Positions 20,018-32,272 of a stretch of 64,000 bases of DNA are shown here, one piece after another. The notes below the pieces were generated by a model that saw only the letters and a program-made list of their open reading frames with translations, did no database searches and was not told the origin of the DNA. Each line of letters starts with the position of its first letter. Within the stretch, counting starts at the first letter, position 1. A program made the position numbers and the translations under genes. Source of the stretch: Harmonia axyridis. Lineage: Eukaryota; Arthropoda; Insecta; Coleoptera; Coccinellidae. The stretch is taken from assembly GCF_914767665.1 (NCBI RefSeq), contig NC_059504.1, positions 5,582,501-5,646,500 on the forward strand, in the 5' to 3' direction.

Positions 20018-22015
20018 ATGAATGATGATGAAAAGTTGATAGCGTGTGTTAGAAAACATCCTGAACTATATGACTTGTCAAGTGATAAATATATGGATGT
20101 TGGTTTCAAAAATGAAATATGGAAGAAAATAGGAGATGAATTGGATTTAGATGGTGAGTTAAGAATATTTCCGCTATGAAAATAAGATTCTCACAGCAAA
20201 TGTATGTAATTTAAATAGATTTTTCAAATTAATTCCTGTTGTTATGATATACTGCCAACTTCTGAACTAAACAAATTTTAGACATTTTTAGATACTAACT
20301 TGAAAACCTCCCTGTGATACATTTCCACTTTGAAAGGGTAAATTCCATATATTTGTGTGTTGTTGAGAAGAAATAACAGTTGATTCTATTTCATAGACCT
20401 GTTTAAATTTTATTTTTTTCCTTGTAAAACATACATAATATAGCAAGGAGTAAATTATTGAAATTTGGAGAAAAAAACGATGGGTTCACAATTCTTTTTA
20501 GAATTTGTTAATAATGCGGTTTGTCCACCGCGATTATTTATACACCCTTCAAGACGTCTCGCAGTGATGCAATAAGATGGTCTATTTCTTCTCGAGGGAT
20601 ACCATCCTAAGCTACCTGTACTTCATGTATCAGAGCCGCCAATTTCCGTGGGGGCTGGGATAAATTTCCAAGCCTGCTACCCATGATGTCCCAAACATGT
20701 TCTATGGGCGGCCATGGCAAAATATTGACATGGGTCGCTTCGAAAAAGTTTAAACTAACTCTAGCAACATGAGGTCGGGCATTATCTTGGATTCTCCAAT
20801 CTACTTGCACCCCATACCATAAATAACCCCTCCTGTCCGGTGTACATGACGCTCAACATCAAACTGAGGTTCACGTCTTTCTCCCCGACGTCGTCTAACC
20901 CTTCTTCGGGCATCATGTGCACCCAAGGAGGATCGAGATTCATCAGAGAAGAAGACCTGATGCAATTCTACATTCCAATGTTGATGTTCTCTGCATCATT
21001 GTAATCGTTGCCGGCTATACTCAACCGTCAGAGGTAACACAAGAAGGGGTTTTTTTTTTGTCCAAAATAAATCATTTACTCCTTGCTATACTATCTATGT
21101 TTTACAAAAAAAAAAAAATTAAAATTTAAACAGCTCCTTCTGGGTGTTGCAGTATCTTTGTCAGTTAGTAAATTTTTTTAGTCTCCATTACTATTTGGTT
21201 CACTCTGCTATGTCCCAAGCAGTAACTGAATGAAATAGTTTGCTGTGAATTACTTCTTGCTAGGTACCTGGAATAACATAAAAATGACATACTAGGTACC
21301 GACTGTATACTATTGAAAACAACTAATAATATTTCTCTTTGTTGTAGGATCGGCATGTAAATCAAGATGGAACAACATCAGGGATACTTACAGGAAGTCC
21401 GTCAAAAGAAACGCTAAAAAGAGAGATCAGGGTGCTAACAAAATAAAAAAATACAAATACTCAGAAATATTAAGCTTTTTGACGAAATATTCATTGGAGG
21501 ATAGGGGATCAATTAGTAATCTGGAAAGTGAGGAAGACACACCACAGACAAAAAAAGAAACTGATGATTCTCTTCTTCAGATCCAAGAAGAAACAGATGA
21601 TTCACTTCATCACTCCCAAGAATGTGAATATGAACCACGTTCAAAAAGACGTCCACCAAATGATACTTCACCAAGAAAACTTAGAAAATTGGAAAATGAA
21701 CCAACAACTACAAGCAAATTTATGGAATATGTACTACTTCCAAAAAATGAAACAGTTCAATCACATCATCAAGTTGATACTTTTGTAGCTAGCATTGCAG
21801 CCACTTTGAAAACATTCTCTCCATACCACCTCCATTTAGCTAAATCTGAAATATTCAATATTGTTCAGAAATACGAATATGAAACAATTATGGGACATGA
21901 AGAAAGTAACAGAACGATAAATTCTCAATTTTTTCCCACTTCAACGTCTACAATATCTACTCAACATTCACCAATCGAAAAACAAGACTGGGATAATAAT
22001 ATCAAAAAGGAATAA
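20018..22015 (+). CDS. MADF-BESS domain DNA-binding protein
   Basis: Two exons, 20018..20153 and 21348..22015, give 267 residues. The N-terminal ~85 residues form a MADF (Myb/SANT-like) domain: LIACVRKHPELYDLSSDKYM, EIWKKIGDELDLDG across the junction, then CKSRWNNIRDTYRKSVKR. A Glu/Lys/Ser-rich linker follows, with a basic stretch (RSKRRPP). A BESS-like motif lies near residues 190-225 (DTFVASIAATLKTFSPYH). MADF-BESS proteins bind DNA in the nucleus and associate through BESS. The intron (20154-21347) holds a Tc1 relic. The gene lies between two HARBI1-like fragments, so it may be the MADF-type ORF of a PIF/Harbinger transposon or derived from one. The frame is intact, which favours recent origin or selection. 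AATAAA at 22104. Confidence 0.85.
20398..21135 (-). mobile_element. Tc1-like element with inverted 3' ends, in the MADF gene intron
   Basis: The minus strand encodes Tc1-family transposase pieces: QDNARPHVARVSLNFFEATH (second catalytic Asp) and PPIEHVWDIMGSRLGNLSQP with the third acidic residue, plus decayed upstream parts (~20830-21030). Both sides carry the same 3' terminal sequence in inverted orientation: TAGCAAGGAGTAAATT on the left (20443-20458) and TACTCCTTGCTATACTATCT on the right (~21071). The true 5' end is missing. The same family occurs at 48065-49225. It is inactive. Confidence 0.75.
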
Positions 22016-22122
22016 AAGACTGCAACACAATACTGTCATTAGTTCCAACTTGATACAAATTTTATCACTCAAATTAATTAATGTTTTAAAATTATAAATG
22101 TTTAATAAAAGAACAGTTTTTT

Positions 22123-22500
22123 GTAATTCTCGATTTTATTTACTTACCTCTAACAAAAACTTTCTTTGGATGTTTTCGAATTTCTCCAGTGAGTATTTCG
22201 TTCTTTAAATGCATGTCAAATTTACTATGCAGCACGTGTTGAAACAGCTCTCGGCCATTTTGAAATACTAAAACACTTGGTGTCATCGTCGATTAATTCT
22301 TTAAACTTAATGAACTCTCCCTATTCTTCAATTTTCCTTTTTTTCCATGCCTCGTGAACCCATTTTCATTTCTTTTTTGCTATTTCGCCCCTCTTCAAAT
22401 GCTATTACAGCCAGTTCGTTTTCTGAAAACGCCATACCAAAAATATAGCTGAGTACACTCAAAACACTTGAAAAAAAAAGACTACAGTCAAAATAGAATA
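22123..22500 (-). pseudogene. HARBI1-like (PIF/Harbinger) transposase fragment, copy 2
   Basis: On the minus strand an ATG at about 22434 opens MAFSENELAVIAFEEGRNSK, followed by frameshifted pieces resembling IDD..K...YF.M and LEKFENIQRKFLLE. The order (Glu-rich start, a 'LIDDE.KF..YFRM' stretch, then an 'R..I...ERL' region) is that of HARBI1-type nucleases. Only the N-terminal part is present. It faces the 3' end of the MADF gene about 110 bp away. Confidence 0.5.
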
Positions 22501-23117
22501 GAATATAATAGGTATTCCCTTTCAAAGGATATACAACTTGCCTTGAGATCCCATTTAATATTGGTTCACATTGAATCTGTGACGTCATTGATGACATCAC
22601 GCCTACGACTAGTGAAAAGGGCATAAAATTTCATCATTATATTTGATTTTGGTTAGAATAGTCAATGAAAATTCAGGGAATTGTTGGTAAGGAAAGTAAA
22701 GGAAGTGGTTAAGTTCATTCATCGCCACGTGGATCGAAAATAATTAATTTTGTGAACAACTTTTGCAATTAATACTTCAGTTTCCGTTTGTATTTCTAAG
22801 AAAAATCGATAATCATTTTCGAGAACAACTTTCGAATACAAAATGAAAAGTTGTTGTTGACAATTCTGCATATTCATCAGCGGCTCAGTGAAACCGATCA
22901 AAGATCAACGAAATATTTAATTATTTTTGTGCGTCAGAAGATGGAGGAGAAGAGCTGAATAACTGATAGGGGAAGCAGTTCGGCGTGGCGTTGAGATATG
23001 AAGATCTTATAGTACCCCTACTTGCTCGAGGAGTTCAAAGTCACGGTCAACGTATAAGAGGTCAGTCGGTGCAAGAACTCCTTCGTACCTGGTGGACGTT
23101 TTGAATAAGCGTCCAAA

Positions 23118-26100
23118 ATGTACAAGTTGACATATAAAGTAACGTTGCTGTTTGTGCTCCAGTTTTTCTTTTCCGGTATTGAATGTGAGTAGTTATTTAT
23201 ATTTTCAAGCGCACACAATTTTTTTGTTTTTATTTTGGATTGAAGTATCTTTAAGAGGTTGAACTAGGCTTTTTCTGATTGAAATCGGGTATATATATTA
23301 ATGTTTTCAATGGGAATACATGGGCAATTGACAGATTAACATAAATATTATACAATTCCTTCACACATCAAATTGTATATTATAAATAAGTGCATTTTCG
23401 ATAAAGCTGTTTTTTTATAGTAAATAATTTTGGAATATAAATGGTTTGGTTGTGTTTTGCTCAGTTTTTCTCTGGGGAAGTTCCTAAATAACTGTGAATG
23501 GAACGATTAAAAACCGGCTTATTTTGCACCATAACGTGGCTAACTTCACGCGAATTTTTCATTTAGAGGGCACTGCTCTTTCGTTATATAGACAATTTTG
23601 TCTTTGAAAATTTCAGGGAGTTACAAATTACCTTATTTCATATTTTTCTCGCAAAATTTATCAATTGAACAAGTTGGTAGGGAAAAAAAATACATGTATA
23701 TAAATTCAAATTCGTATCTTTTTTGCTGTCTCTAGTAAAGCTTTGAGGGAAATGTGCAAAAACTAGCATTTGTTAACAAATTTCCATATATGATTTAGGT
23801 AAAATTTGCCAAGCTCCTCTTACCTACAGATGATGTTAATATGTTGAATCATACATCTCTACATTTAATGAGTGCTTATAAAGATCAACAAAATATGAAG
23901 TAGAATCCAGTGGCATGTTAGTTTCTTAGAAAAAGGGAACGAGAATAGGGTATCAGATTTTGTCTAACTCCTCGGGTTTAAAGTTGTAGTGCTTAAACAT
24001 CTAAATTTGCCCACCCTATACATGCAAAAGTTTCCGACTCTAGTAATGATTCTTTGATACCTATTTAACCTCAAACTTCAAGCATTCAATTCTCGAGTTA
24101 TTAGAATCGATGCAATAAACAGAATGATTTCAGCATATAATTTAATGAATTTTCTATTATATTTTCAAGGAGAACCTTGTAATGATTATTGAAGCAAAGA
24201 AAATACCATGCCAATAGGTTTAGCACCAACTTTTCATTATAGAATACCTCAAATTCTACCATTTTTCCGTCTCCATCTGAAATAATACCTATAAATCTCT
24301 TATTGTCTCTATGGGTACCCACAATCTTCGTTGTGGGACAAAAAGGATTTTTTTCCTCCAAATTCAAAGATGAATCACCCACATTTATCTTTTCTTCAAT
24401 TTATGACAATTATTGTATCCACTTTTCAATTCTCTATATTTGACAATTTCTTGAACTTTGACTGTGAAAACCTCAGTAATATCTAGTATTTTACAAGGAT
24501 TCATTTCACTAGGCCAAAAATCTGATCACTATCTTTCAATGTTCTCAAATCGGGAGATCAGATCACTTCAGTACTAAAAGCTTTAGCATTATGAATAAAA
24601 TACAAAAAAATCGACATGTGAAATCTTAATTATTAAATTATCCATGAAAATCAGATGTGATATTGAATTTATAATTCCTATGTTTTTTCAAATTCATTTT
24701 GTCTTATAATTCTCTACTGTACTGTTTGATGATTTAATATTATTTTTGGAAAATATGTCAACTCTTATATTGATGTTTATCGCAAATGGATTAATACTTA
24801 TGTACTCTCACATTCTAATTATGTGGTTTGATTCGGCATTTCTTATTGAAGAAAGTTGATGATCAGTACCCTTAATAACTACTTTTTTGTGATAAATTTC
24901 TCTTTTGTTATACACGTAACCTCAGAAAGTTATAAAACTTTTCGCTTTCTTTTATGAAACAGAGGACCGCAATACTTTTTTACGACAAAGAATCTACCAT
25001 CAATGATTCACTAAATTACCAGGAATTCCAATGTAGATAGTGTAATTTCTTATTAATGAATCGAAAGTTTCACATTCAAATTACCGAAGGTAAAATAATT
25101 ATAAGAATTGATCAAAACTCAATTCATAATTGAACTAAAATAAATCATTTTGACATAATTTCTCCCAATAAGTGTTTTTAAACCGTCCCCAACATTTTTT
25201 AATATGAACTGAAAACTGTTGCTCTGGAGTTATTCCATAATAATATCAAATTATTAAGATTTTTCGATTAAATTTTGAATATTGATCCGATCAATTAGAA
25301 AACTATAAAGATTTGAGTTATATTGCCTATATTTTTGGATCACGGTAGAAAAAAATAGAACCGTTATCAATGAAGGTTTATATTCATATTCAACGAACAA
25401 CGCTATAACCGTTATAACTTATATGACCTTTAATTGATTTATACTCAATTATACAGCATTTATATTGGGTGATTGAGATAATTCCGTTTTGATTCCAAAT
25501 CAAACAATTTTGGTACCGTTCACGATCTCAATATTTAAAAAATTATAATCACCTCTTTTAAGAGATACGCATAGTTGATTACCATTCAGGCAGAATAGAG
25601 ATCGTATATTTCTCACACGTATCATCTTTTTGAAAAAGAAAAATAACATTAATTATTAGTTCTTTTTTATAGAAAAAGATTTCAGTAATATTTGAAGCAA
25701 TATCAGATATATTTTCGTTTTGTATGCAACAAAAATCATGACCTTCTTGTTTCCAATAATTTCAACAACAAAATTTCTGAAAAATATTTCAGAAATTCAA
25801 AAAATTGTACTATTCTTTTTCAAATTAATATTCCTTATGTAACTAGATGTCAGCTTATGTCAGACTGAACAAAGATTTATTTATTCATTCGTGTCATCGA
25901 CTTTACATGAGAAATTCATAAATACATATTCTTCCCAAAACGTAGAATAAATTAAATATTCATGAAACCTACTGTCACGATGGAAAATGCTGGTTAAATT
26001 TTACAACAGATTTCTCACGAAATTGAAAGTGAAAATGTAGACGAATGCTTCCTATCTGCCACTAAATGGCATTGTGTTTGTTTGTTGATTGTTGCTCGTC

Positions 26101-29100
26101 TTTCCTTGATAAAGTGCCACTGGCATGTATAGTGCAGTGTTTTTTTATTTGGCAAGTAAGTTTTAAATTTGTTACAGAAACACTCACTCGTATAAATATG
26201 TATCAATCGATATTGCAGAACTGCGATGACCTTCAGGACTGAAAATTTTGAGATTGTGTCTATTGGTTGAATCAGTTTTGTTCCACCTAAAATTTGCTAC
26301 TGTTCCTGCAAAGTAGGTGTTGTGAAGTGTTTTTACCAATTATTGAGATCCAATCAATGTATAAAAGGTTATATGTCATTGTAGCATTGAAATAAGTATG
26401 GATTTCAGAATCCATGAATTCATTCATTGAACTATATCATCTCTTCCGCTTCTCTGGTCTTCAAAGGCACAATAGGCTCAGGAATGAACTAGTATCGTAA
26501 AGCTTCAGACGATAAATCAGTGCTCTCCTCAAATTTTTTTTGACATAGATATAGATAGGTATTACATGTATATACAAATTGATAATCTGTTTAATCAAAT
26601 TAACTAATATCATCAAGTGAAACCTAGTTAATATCACCGGTTAACTAATTTACGGAGAAATCGTATGAAAAATTGACCATTAACATAAATCAGTTGATAA
26701 TCGTTAAAACGCAGCTCTGTGACTCACATACATATTTCTATTAATTGAAGATTAATTTAATCAAATATTGATGGCATCCAATTCCATGGATCATCAAATT
26801 CTCAATTTTTCAATATTTTTCGTTGCAAAAACATGTGATGCAATTATTGGAGAAGCTGCTGCAAAAAAAGCGATGAATTTAATTCAACAATAATCCAGCA
26901 ATTGAAACGAATTGTACGCCATGGACAGAAACATATGGTAATCACTTGGTGCCAGGTCCGGACAATAAGATGGATGCATAAAAACCTCTCAACCAAGCTC
27001 CCTTAGCTTCTGGTGTGTCACTATCGATGTGTGAGGCCTGGGGTTGTCCTGATAAAACACAATTCCTCACCTATTGGCCAAATCTAGCCGCTTCTGGACG
27101 AATGCTTTCTTCATACGGTCCAATTGTTGACAGTGCAATTCCGAGTTAGCAGCTTATAATAGAAAATTCCCTGTCAATCCTATCAAATACACAGCAAAAC
27201 CTTCCTGGCCGTGAGCTGGCGAAAACAGTGACCAAGCCAGGAGGCTTGGTCACTGTTTTCGCCAGCTCACTGCTTTTCAATAACAACCGTTTTTGCTTGA
27301 CGTTGTCGTAAGTGATCCACTTTTCATCACCAGTCAACAACCGGTTCAAAAATGGGTCGATTTTGGGACGATTCAGTGATTCTCAGATGGAAATTCGTTC
27401 CATGAGGTTTTTTTTTACGTTAACTCGTGTGGATCCATACATTGAGCTTCTCTTTAAAAGCAGCCTTAAGCAAACGGTGACAAAAGGGTTTTTGTACAAT
27501 CTTTAGCCTTTGGGCAATCGAAACAGTGCTTTAAGGACAGTCAGACTCGACAATATCCATGGTTTTATCGACATTTCCGACAATTGGCCTTCCAGTGCAT
27601 GGTTCGTTTTTGACATCGAAATTACTGGAACGAAATCGACGAAATCAAAATTGCGCGTGATTAGCTATTGTAGTATCAGAACCATAAACACTTTTTACAT
27701 TTTCAGCAGCCTGGCTCGCATTTTCGCCTTTATCGAAGAAAAACTGTAAAACATAGCGTAATATCTTCTTGTTAGTGTCCATATTTGAAATCGAGGCAAC
27801 TTATCACAAAACTGCTACAGAAGTTTTTGTAATAGTAGAAATCTCTGTTTTCTAACTCCCTCAACTTCCAATGAGTTGATAGGATTGAATATTGAGGTTC
27901 CAAATAATTGAATTCATTCAGTAACATCTTCGTTTTGTATTAAGGTTGGTTACAATATGAATGTTAAAATTAATATAACATAAATATGATCTTGACTTGA
28001 GTTGGCTGAATGCTTTTTTACCCAAAGTAGCAAAATAATCACTTTTGATTACTACTCCCATTTTTGTGGAAGAAAAATAGCTTTTTATATACGTGTGTCT
28101 TGTAAAAAGGTCTTTATTGTTATTATATTATGTTTTCCAGCTGCTTATTTCTTGAAGAGATGTTCGAGGAGCGATCCAAACCTCAACGTCTGCCTGCAGG
28201 ACTCCGCCAATTATCTCATAGCGAATATGAGACGAGGGATTCCTGATTTGGGATTGTACGAGCCTGAACCCATAGTCATTGACGAAATAGGAATAGCTTT
28301 GGGAGGTGGACCTGATGGATATCGAGCAACATTCAAAAACATCGAGGCGTACGGGGTCAGTAACACAACGGTTACTGCTGTCAGGTATGTGACCCACTTC
28401 GGGGATTTTATCGAAAAGAAAACGAGTTCCGAACGAGAATTATTTGGTTTTCGTGCTTTGATCCCCGTTAATTTCGAAATTCTGTTTCATTGACTGTATT
28501 TGTGTCGGTTCACAGTGGCGTATCCACAAATTTTTTGAGAGCTTGGTATAATTTTCGAAGTTTCAAATGATTGGGATTGATTCACTCATGAGAATTCGAG
28601 GTTAAAAATTCAACTCGATTTGCTCATGAGAATTCGAGATCAAAATCGTTTATGTTCGTCTGCCTGGAACACGATAATGATGCATAGCCAGACCAAATAA
28701 ATGAAAATAAAATGAGGCATAGTCCTCGATAGATATACATCAGATGAACTGATGACTTAGTATTTACATAGGCGTACAACTTTGCTTCCGCCATTTTTTT
28801 TCGAAATTCGAGGCTTTATTGTGAAAAAATGGTTATACATTTATGATTCACACTATTGTCCATCGCTGGCCACTACTTTCTCCCATCTTTCGGGCAGCGT
28901 ACGAATCTCGCGTTGAAAAAACTGGTCATCTTTTGAAGCGATCCACGAATCGATCCAATTTTATACTTCTTTATAAGACTGGAAGTGCTGGTCAGCCAGT
29001 CCGTGTGTCATTGATAGAAACAAGTGATAGTCCGAGGGAGCAACGTCATGAAAATACGGCAGGTAGGGTAGGACTTCCCAATTCAACTTTTGCAACATGG

Positions 29101-30951
29101 GGTCGAGCAGGCAGGTCATACCGTAAAATCACTTCATCATGTCTTTCGTTGTATTGCGACCGTTTGTCTTTCAATGCTCGGCTCAAACGCATTAATTTCG
29201 TTCGATAACGAGCGCCTGTGAATTTTTCAGTTGGTTTTAACAATTCATAATACACTACGCCGAGCTGGTCCCACCAAATACTGAGCATTACCTTGGAACC
29301 GTGAATATTCGGTTTGGCCGTCGACTTGAAAGCATGGCCGAGATATCTCCATGATTGTCTGCGCTTGGGATTATCGTAGCGAAACCATTTTTCGACTCCA
29401 ATGACAATGCGATGCAGAAATTCCTTCTTTCTTTGCCTTGCAAGCAGCTGTTCACGAGCAGAAAAACGCCGTTCAACATCTCTCGGCTTCAACTCGTACG
29501 GCACTCAATTTCCTTGTTTCTGAATCATTCCCAATTTGAAATGGCTTGTTGCGTCAATGATTCTGCCCATTCTTGTTGTGTTCGACACGAGTCTTGATCA
29601 AGTAATGCCTCCATATCTGCATCTTCGAAACCCTTCTCTTATTCACCGCATGCTGGTCTTCGACGTCAAAATCACCTTTCTTGAAGCATTGAAACCACTC
29701 CTGGCACGTTCTTTCACTAATAGCGGCTTCACTATAGATATTTGAGAGCATTCGATGAGCCTCAGTCGCAGATTCATTCATATTTAAGCAGAAAAAACCT
29801 AATAGTTCACCAATAGTCCTTGGATCCTAAAGAGAATGGCAACTATTGAAAAAATTATACCCTCCAATTTCAATTTATTTATCACTGCGTATTTTGTTCT
29901 ATCATTCAAACTATGTGGAGAAATATGATGGGGAAACTGATGTAACAAAATAAAGATTTTTAAACAGCTGAAAGACTGAAAATACTGGAAGATCATTGAG
30001 CGTAACTAGTGAAGTATCGAAAAAAGTTGAGGATTGAAAGTTGAAAGGTTTACGAATCAATCACACTCTTGTCCGAGACATATTCAGTTATGAATTCCGC
30101 CAAAAATAACTTAGAAACTTTCAGGAGATCTACCTGACCCAGAGATCTACCTTATCTACAGATTAAATATGATTGATTCATCAGTAGCTTCTGCATGTTA
30201 TGAGAGTCTTCAAATAACATAATTTTCAGGTCGGATATAGATACTTACCAATTCCAGTATACAATGTACATACCAAAGATTTCTGCTAAAGCCCAATATC
30301 AATCTAGTGGTATCCTTATTTTAGTTCAAGCTTCTGGAGGTGGAAATTATTGGGGTGAATATGGTAAGTGTTTTTTATTCCATTCCATATTGGCTTTATC
30401 TTATTCTATCATTAATATTTCAGAGGGAATAAAATGCAAAGTTTACATAAAAGCTGCCCCAAGATCTGTGAATGGTCGTTCTTACCTCAAACTTCAACAG
30501 ATGAAGATGGATTTCAGTGTGAAAAATATACAAATGGGAGTTGATAATGTCCACAATGGAAATTCAGTTATACGTGAGTTAATTTATCGTACATTCTATT
30601 GCAGTGTTTTATTATTGGAAAGCTGATTTGAAATCTTGAAGAATGATAGGCACCTCAAATGTGCTCTACTGTTGGGATACTAAATAGACTTTGAAAATAA
30701 TGAAAAAATTGATCCAATTCAAAATTATTTCTGAAGATCTGAAGAATTCAACAATATCATTGATGAAAAAGCTCTGATTATCATTTTACAATTTCACAGA
30801 GGCAGCACTCAATCTCTTCATCAACTCTAACTCCCAAGAGCTTCTCAAAGAAATGAAACCTGACTTGAAGAAGAAACTGCTGGAGCTGATGACAAGTTTC
30901 GTAGAGAATCTGTTCAGAAACATACCATTAGATGCATGGATATCTGATTGA
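23118..30951 (+). CDS. Takeout/JHBP-like secreted protein, gene C
   Basis: Five exons: 23118..23184, 28141..28384, 30230..30363, 30424..30573, 30800..30951, giving 248 residues. Exon 1 is a hydrophobic signal peptide (MYKLTYKVTLLFVLQFFFSG). Exon 2 has the cysteine pair KRCSRSDPNLNVC (Cys-x9-Cys), then ANMRRGIPDLGLYEPEPI and NIEAYGVSNTTVTAVR. Exon 3 carries SSGILILVQASGGG; exon 4 has NGRSYLKLQQMKMDF and ends MGVDNVHNGNSVI; exon 5 is the amphipathic C-terminus (FINSNSQELLKEMKPDLKKK...LDAWISD). Exon sizes 134 and 150 equal those of gene B. A secreted lipid-ligand carrier is inferred from the family. Intron 1 (5.0 kb) and intron 2 (1.8 kb) each hold a mariner relic on the minus strand. Confidence 0.92.
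23900..24022. repeat. Repeat Z fragment (CCCACCCTATA end)
   Basis: Shares AATCCAGTGGCATGTTAG, GGGTATCAGATTTTGTCTA and ATTTGCCCACCCTATAC in reverse orientation with the start of the element at 51240. Only one end is recognisable here. It lies in intron 1 of gene C. Confidence 0.65.
24030..26849. other. Gene C intron 1, unassigned part
   Basis: AT-rich intronic DNA. A minus-strand 93-codon frame (24101-24382, beginning MGDSSLNLEEKNPFCPTTKI) has an ordinary-looking composition but no family I recognise. No other feature seen. Confidence 0.35.
26850..27782 (-). pseudogene. Mariner-like transposase, degenerate but nearly full length
   Basis: Starts at 27782 with MDTNKKILRYVLQFFFDKGE and continues NASQAAENVKSVYGS, FDVKNEPCTGRPIVGNVDKT and STVSIAQRLKIV (N-terminal helix-turn-helix part). 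The catalytic part begins LLTGDEKWITYDNVKQKR (~27335); the HQDN and SPDL regions are recognisable but broken near 27060-26990, and the C-terminal piece reads FRSMAYNSF. Stops and shifts interrupt it. It contains an internal 28-bp perfect hairpin at 27211-27270. It lies in intron 1 of gene C, antisense to it. Confidence 0.82.
27211..27270. repeat. Perfect 28-bp hairpin inside the mariner relic
   Basis: Arms 27211-27238 and 27243-27270 are exact reverse complements (left arm starts GTGAGCTGGCGAAAACAGTG) with the 4-base loop AGGA. It arises from an inverted duplication of transposase coding sequence. Confidence 0.95.
28771..29790 (-). pseudogene. Mariner-like transposase remnant
   Basis: Minus strand. 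An N-terminal piece 29781-29554 reads MNESATEAHRMLSNIYSEAA and CQEWFQCFKKGDFDVEDQH. A second piece 29504-29046 reads RKKEFLHRIVIGVEKWFRYD (first catalytic Asp replaced by Val), NPKRRQSWRYLGH and SIWWDQLGVVYYELLKPTE. The C-terminal part (~29000-28860) is decayed. A terminal-repeat-like start GGCGTACAACTTTGCTTCCG lies at 28771. It is in intron 2 of gene C. The loss of the catalytic Asp plus frameshifts makes it inactive. Confidence 0.82.
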
Positions 30952-30959
30952 TCGACTGG

Positions 30960-32272
30960 ACCAGTTCAAAGATTGGCCACAGTCAACTTAAAAACTGAAT
31001 TTGTTGATAATTATGTTAGTTGTTAAGTAATTTATTGTTACTTAGTATTGTTGCATGTGTTGTCGACTATTGTAAAATATGTGATTTCAAGATAGGTCTA
31101 AGATGATTTGATAATCAAATAGAGACGATGAGATAAAATTAGAGAATAAGAATGCATGTTTTATTATTACATGAATTGCAATGAGGAAGTTCAATTATGG
31201 AAAAGTGATGATATGCAATTGAAGTTTGTTCTGTTTTATTTTTCATTCGATAAAAACAATCCCAGTAGGAAGAAATGAATAGCTCTTGTGCACTTGTTCA
31301 TAATAGAAATTATATCAATATATGATTCTGTTGTATTAAATACTAATTTTTCACTTGAAAACAATTCACTTTTTCTAATTGACATTTGCAGTTTTCCTTG
31401 TGATTGTTTTGATTCCTTTCGCACAATTTATTTGGGTAAAATAAGCTGAAGAAACTTTCCATAATTATGAATTGTGCTTATAAGCCTTTCAAACATTGAT
31501 GAGCTTCATTAGACTATACATTCATGCATGAAGAAATCACTTCAAGGTGAAAATTCTAGGGTTAACAATATGCTGAATGTTTCAATCATCTTATTCTCTA
31601 GTTCTGAATTTAGGAATATTGCCAGACCACAAGAGAAAAACCAAACCAAAAAGAGAAAATTTAAGTATACCAAGACTATTAATCTAACATTGAATAAGTT
31701 TTCCTTTAAAACTACCAAGTGTTGTGAAAAATTATCGGTTAAAAGTACTACTAGTACACATAATTGAGAATATGAAGATTTCAGTGTACTTCTTCGATTA
31801 GAAATTAGGGTTATTCATACATCAAAGTATTATGCCTAGGTTTAAAATGAGTATTCTGCCAGTCTATTGTTCCAAAGCTAGGATTGCAGATTGTATAGAG
31901 TATAGAGACATCTTTAGCTTGGCATAAGTATTGAAAACGTTTTGAGAACTGCTTCCATAAAATATGGCTATATTTTTTGATGAAGCAAATATTGGATGAG
32001 ACAATGCGGAATTTTGTACCTAGAAACGATATGATTTAAAAAACAATTCAACCACAATATGAAATATCTATTCAAGAGGGAATCACTTGTAATTCTCTAC
32101 AATTCAACATCCATTGCGTGAGCTCAAAGAATTATAAGACCTACATTTAATTGTTCAAGATAACATAGTTTTACTGACATCCAACGAAGATATGAATTAA
32201 ATAAAATTTTGCAAAAGTTAATAACAAAACCACTACATTCAGTTGAGTAAATTTGGTTCGAGAACAATCACC
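30960..32272. other. Intergenic DNA between genes C and D
   Basis: AT-rich; no gene recognised. Short open frames at 31236-31424 and 31528-31767 have no recognisable features. An initiator-like TTCAGTTG lies ~35 bp before the gene D start codon. Confidence 0.4.

Noticed and set aside
24101..24382. 93-codon minus-strand frame with ordinary amino-acid composition.
   Set aside because: No recognised domain, no signal of splicing or promoter; lies in gene C intron 1 and may be chance.
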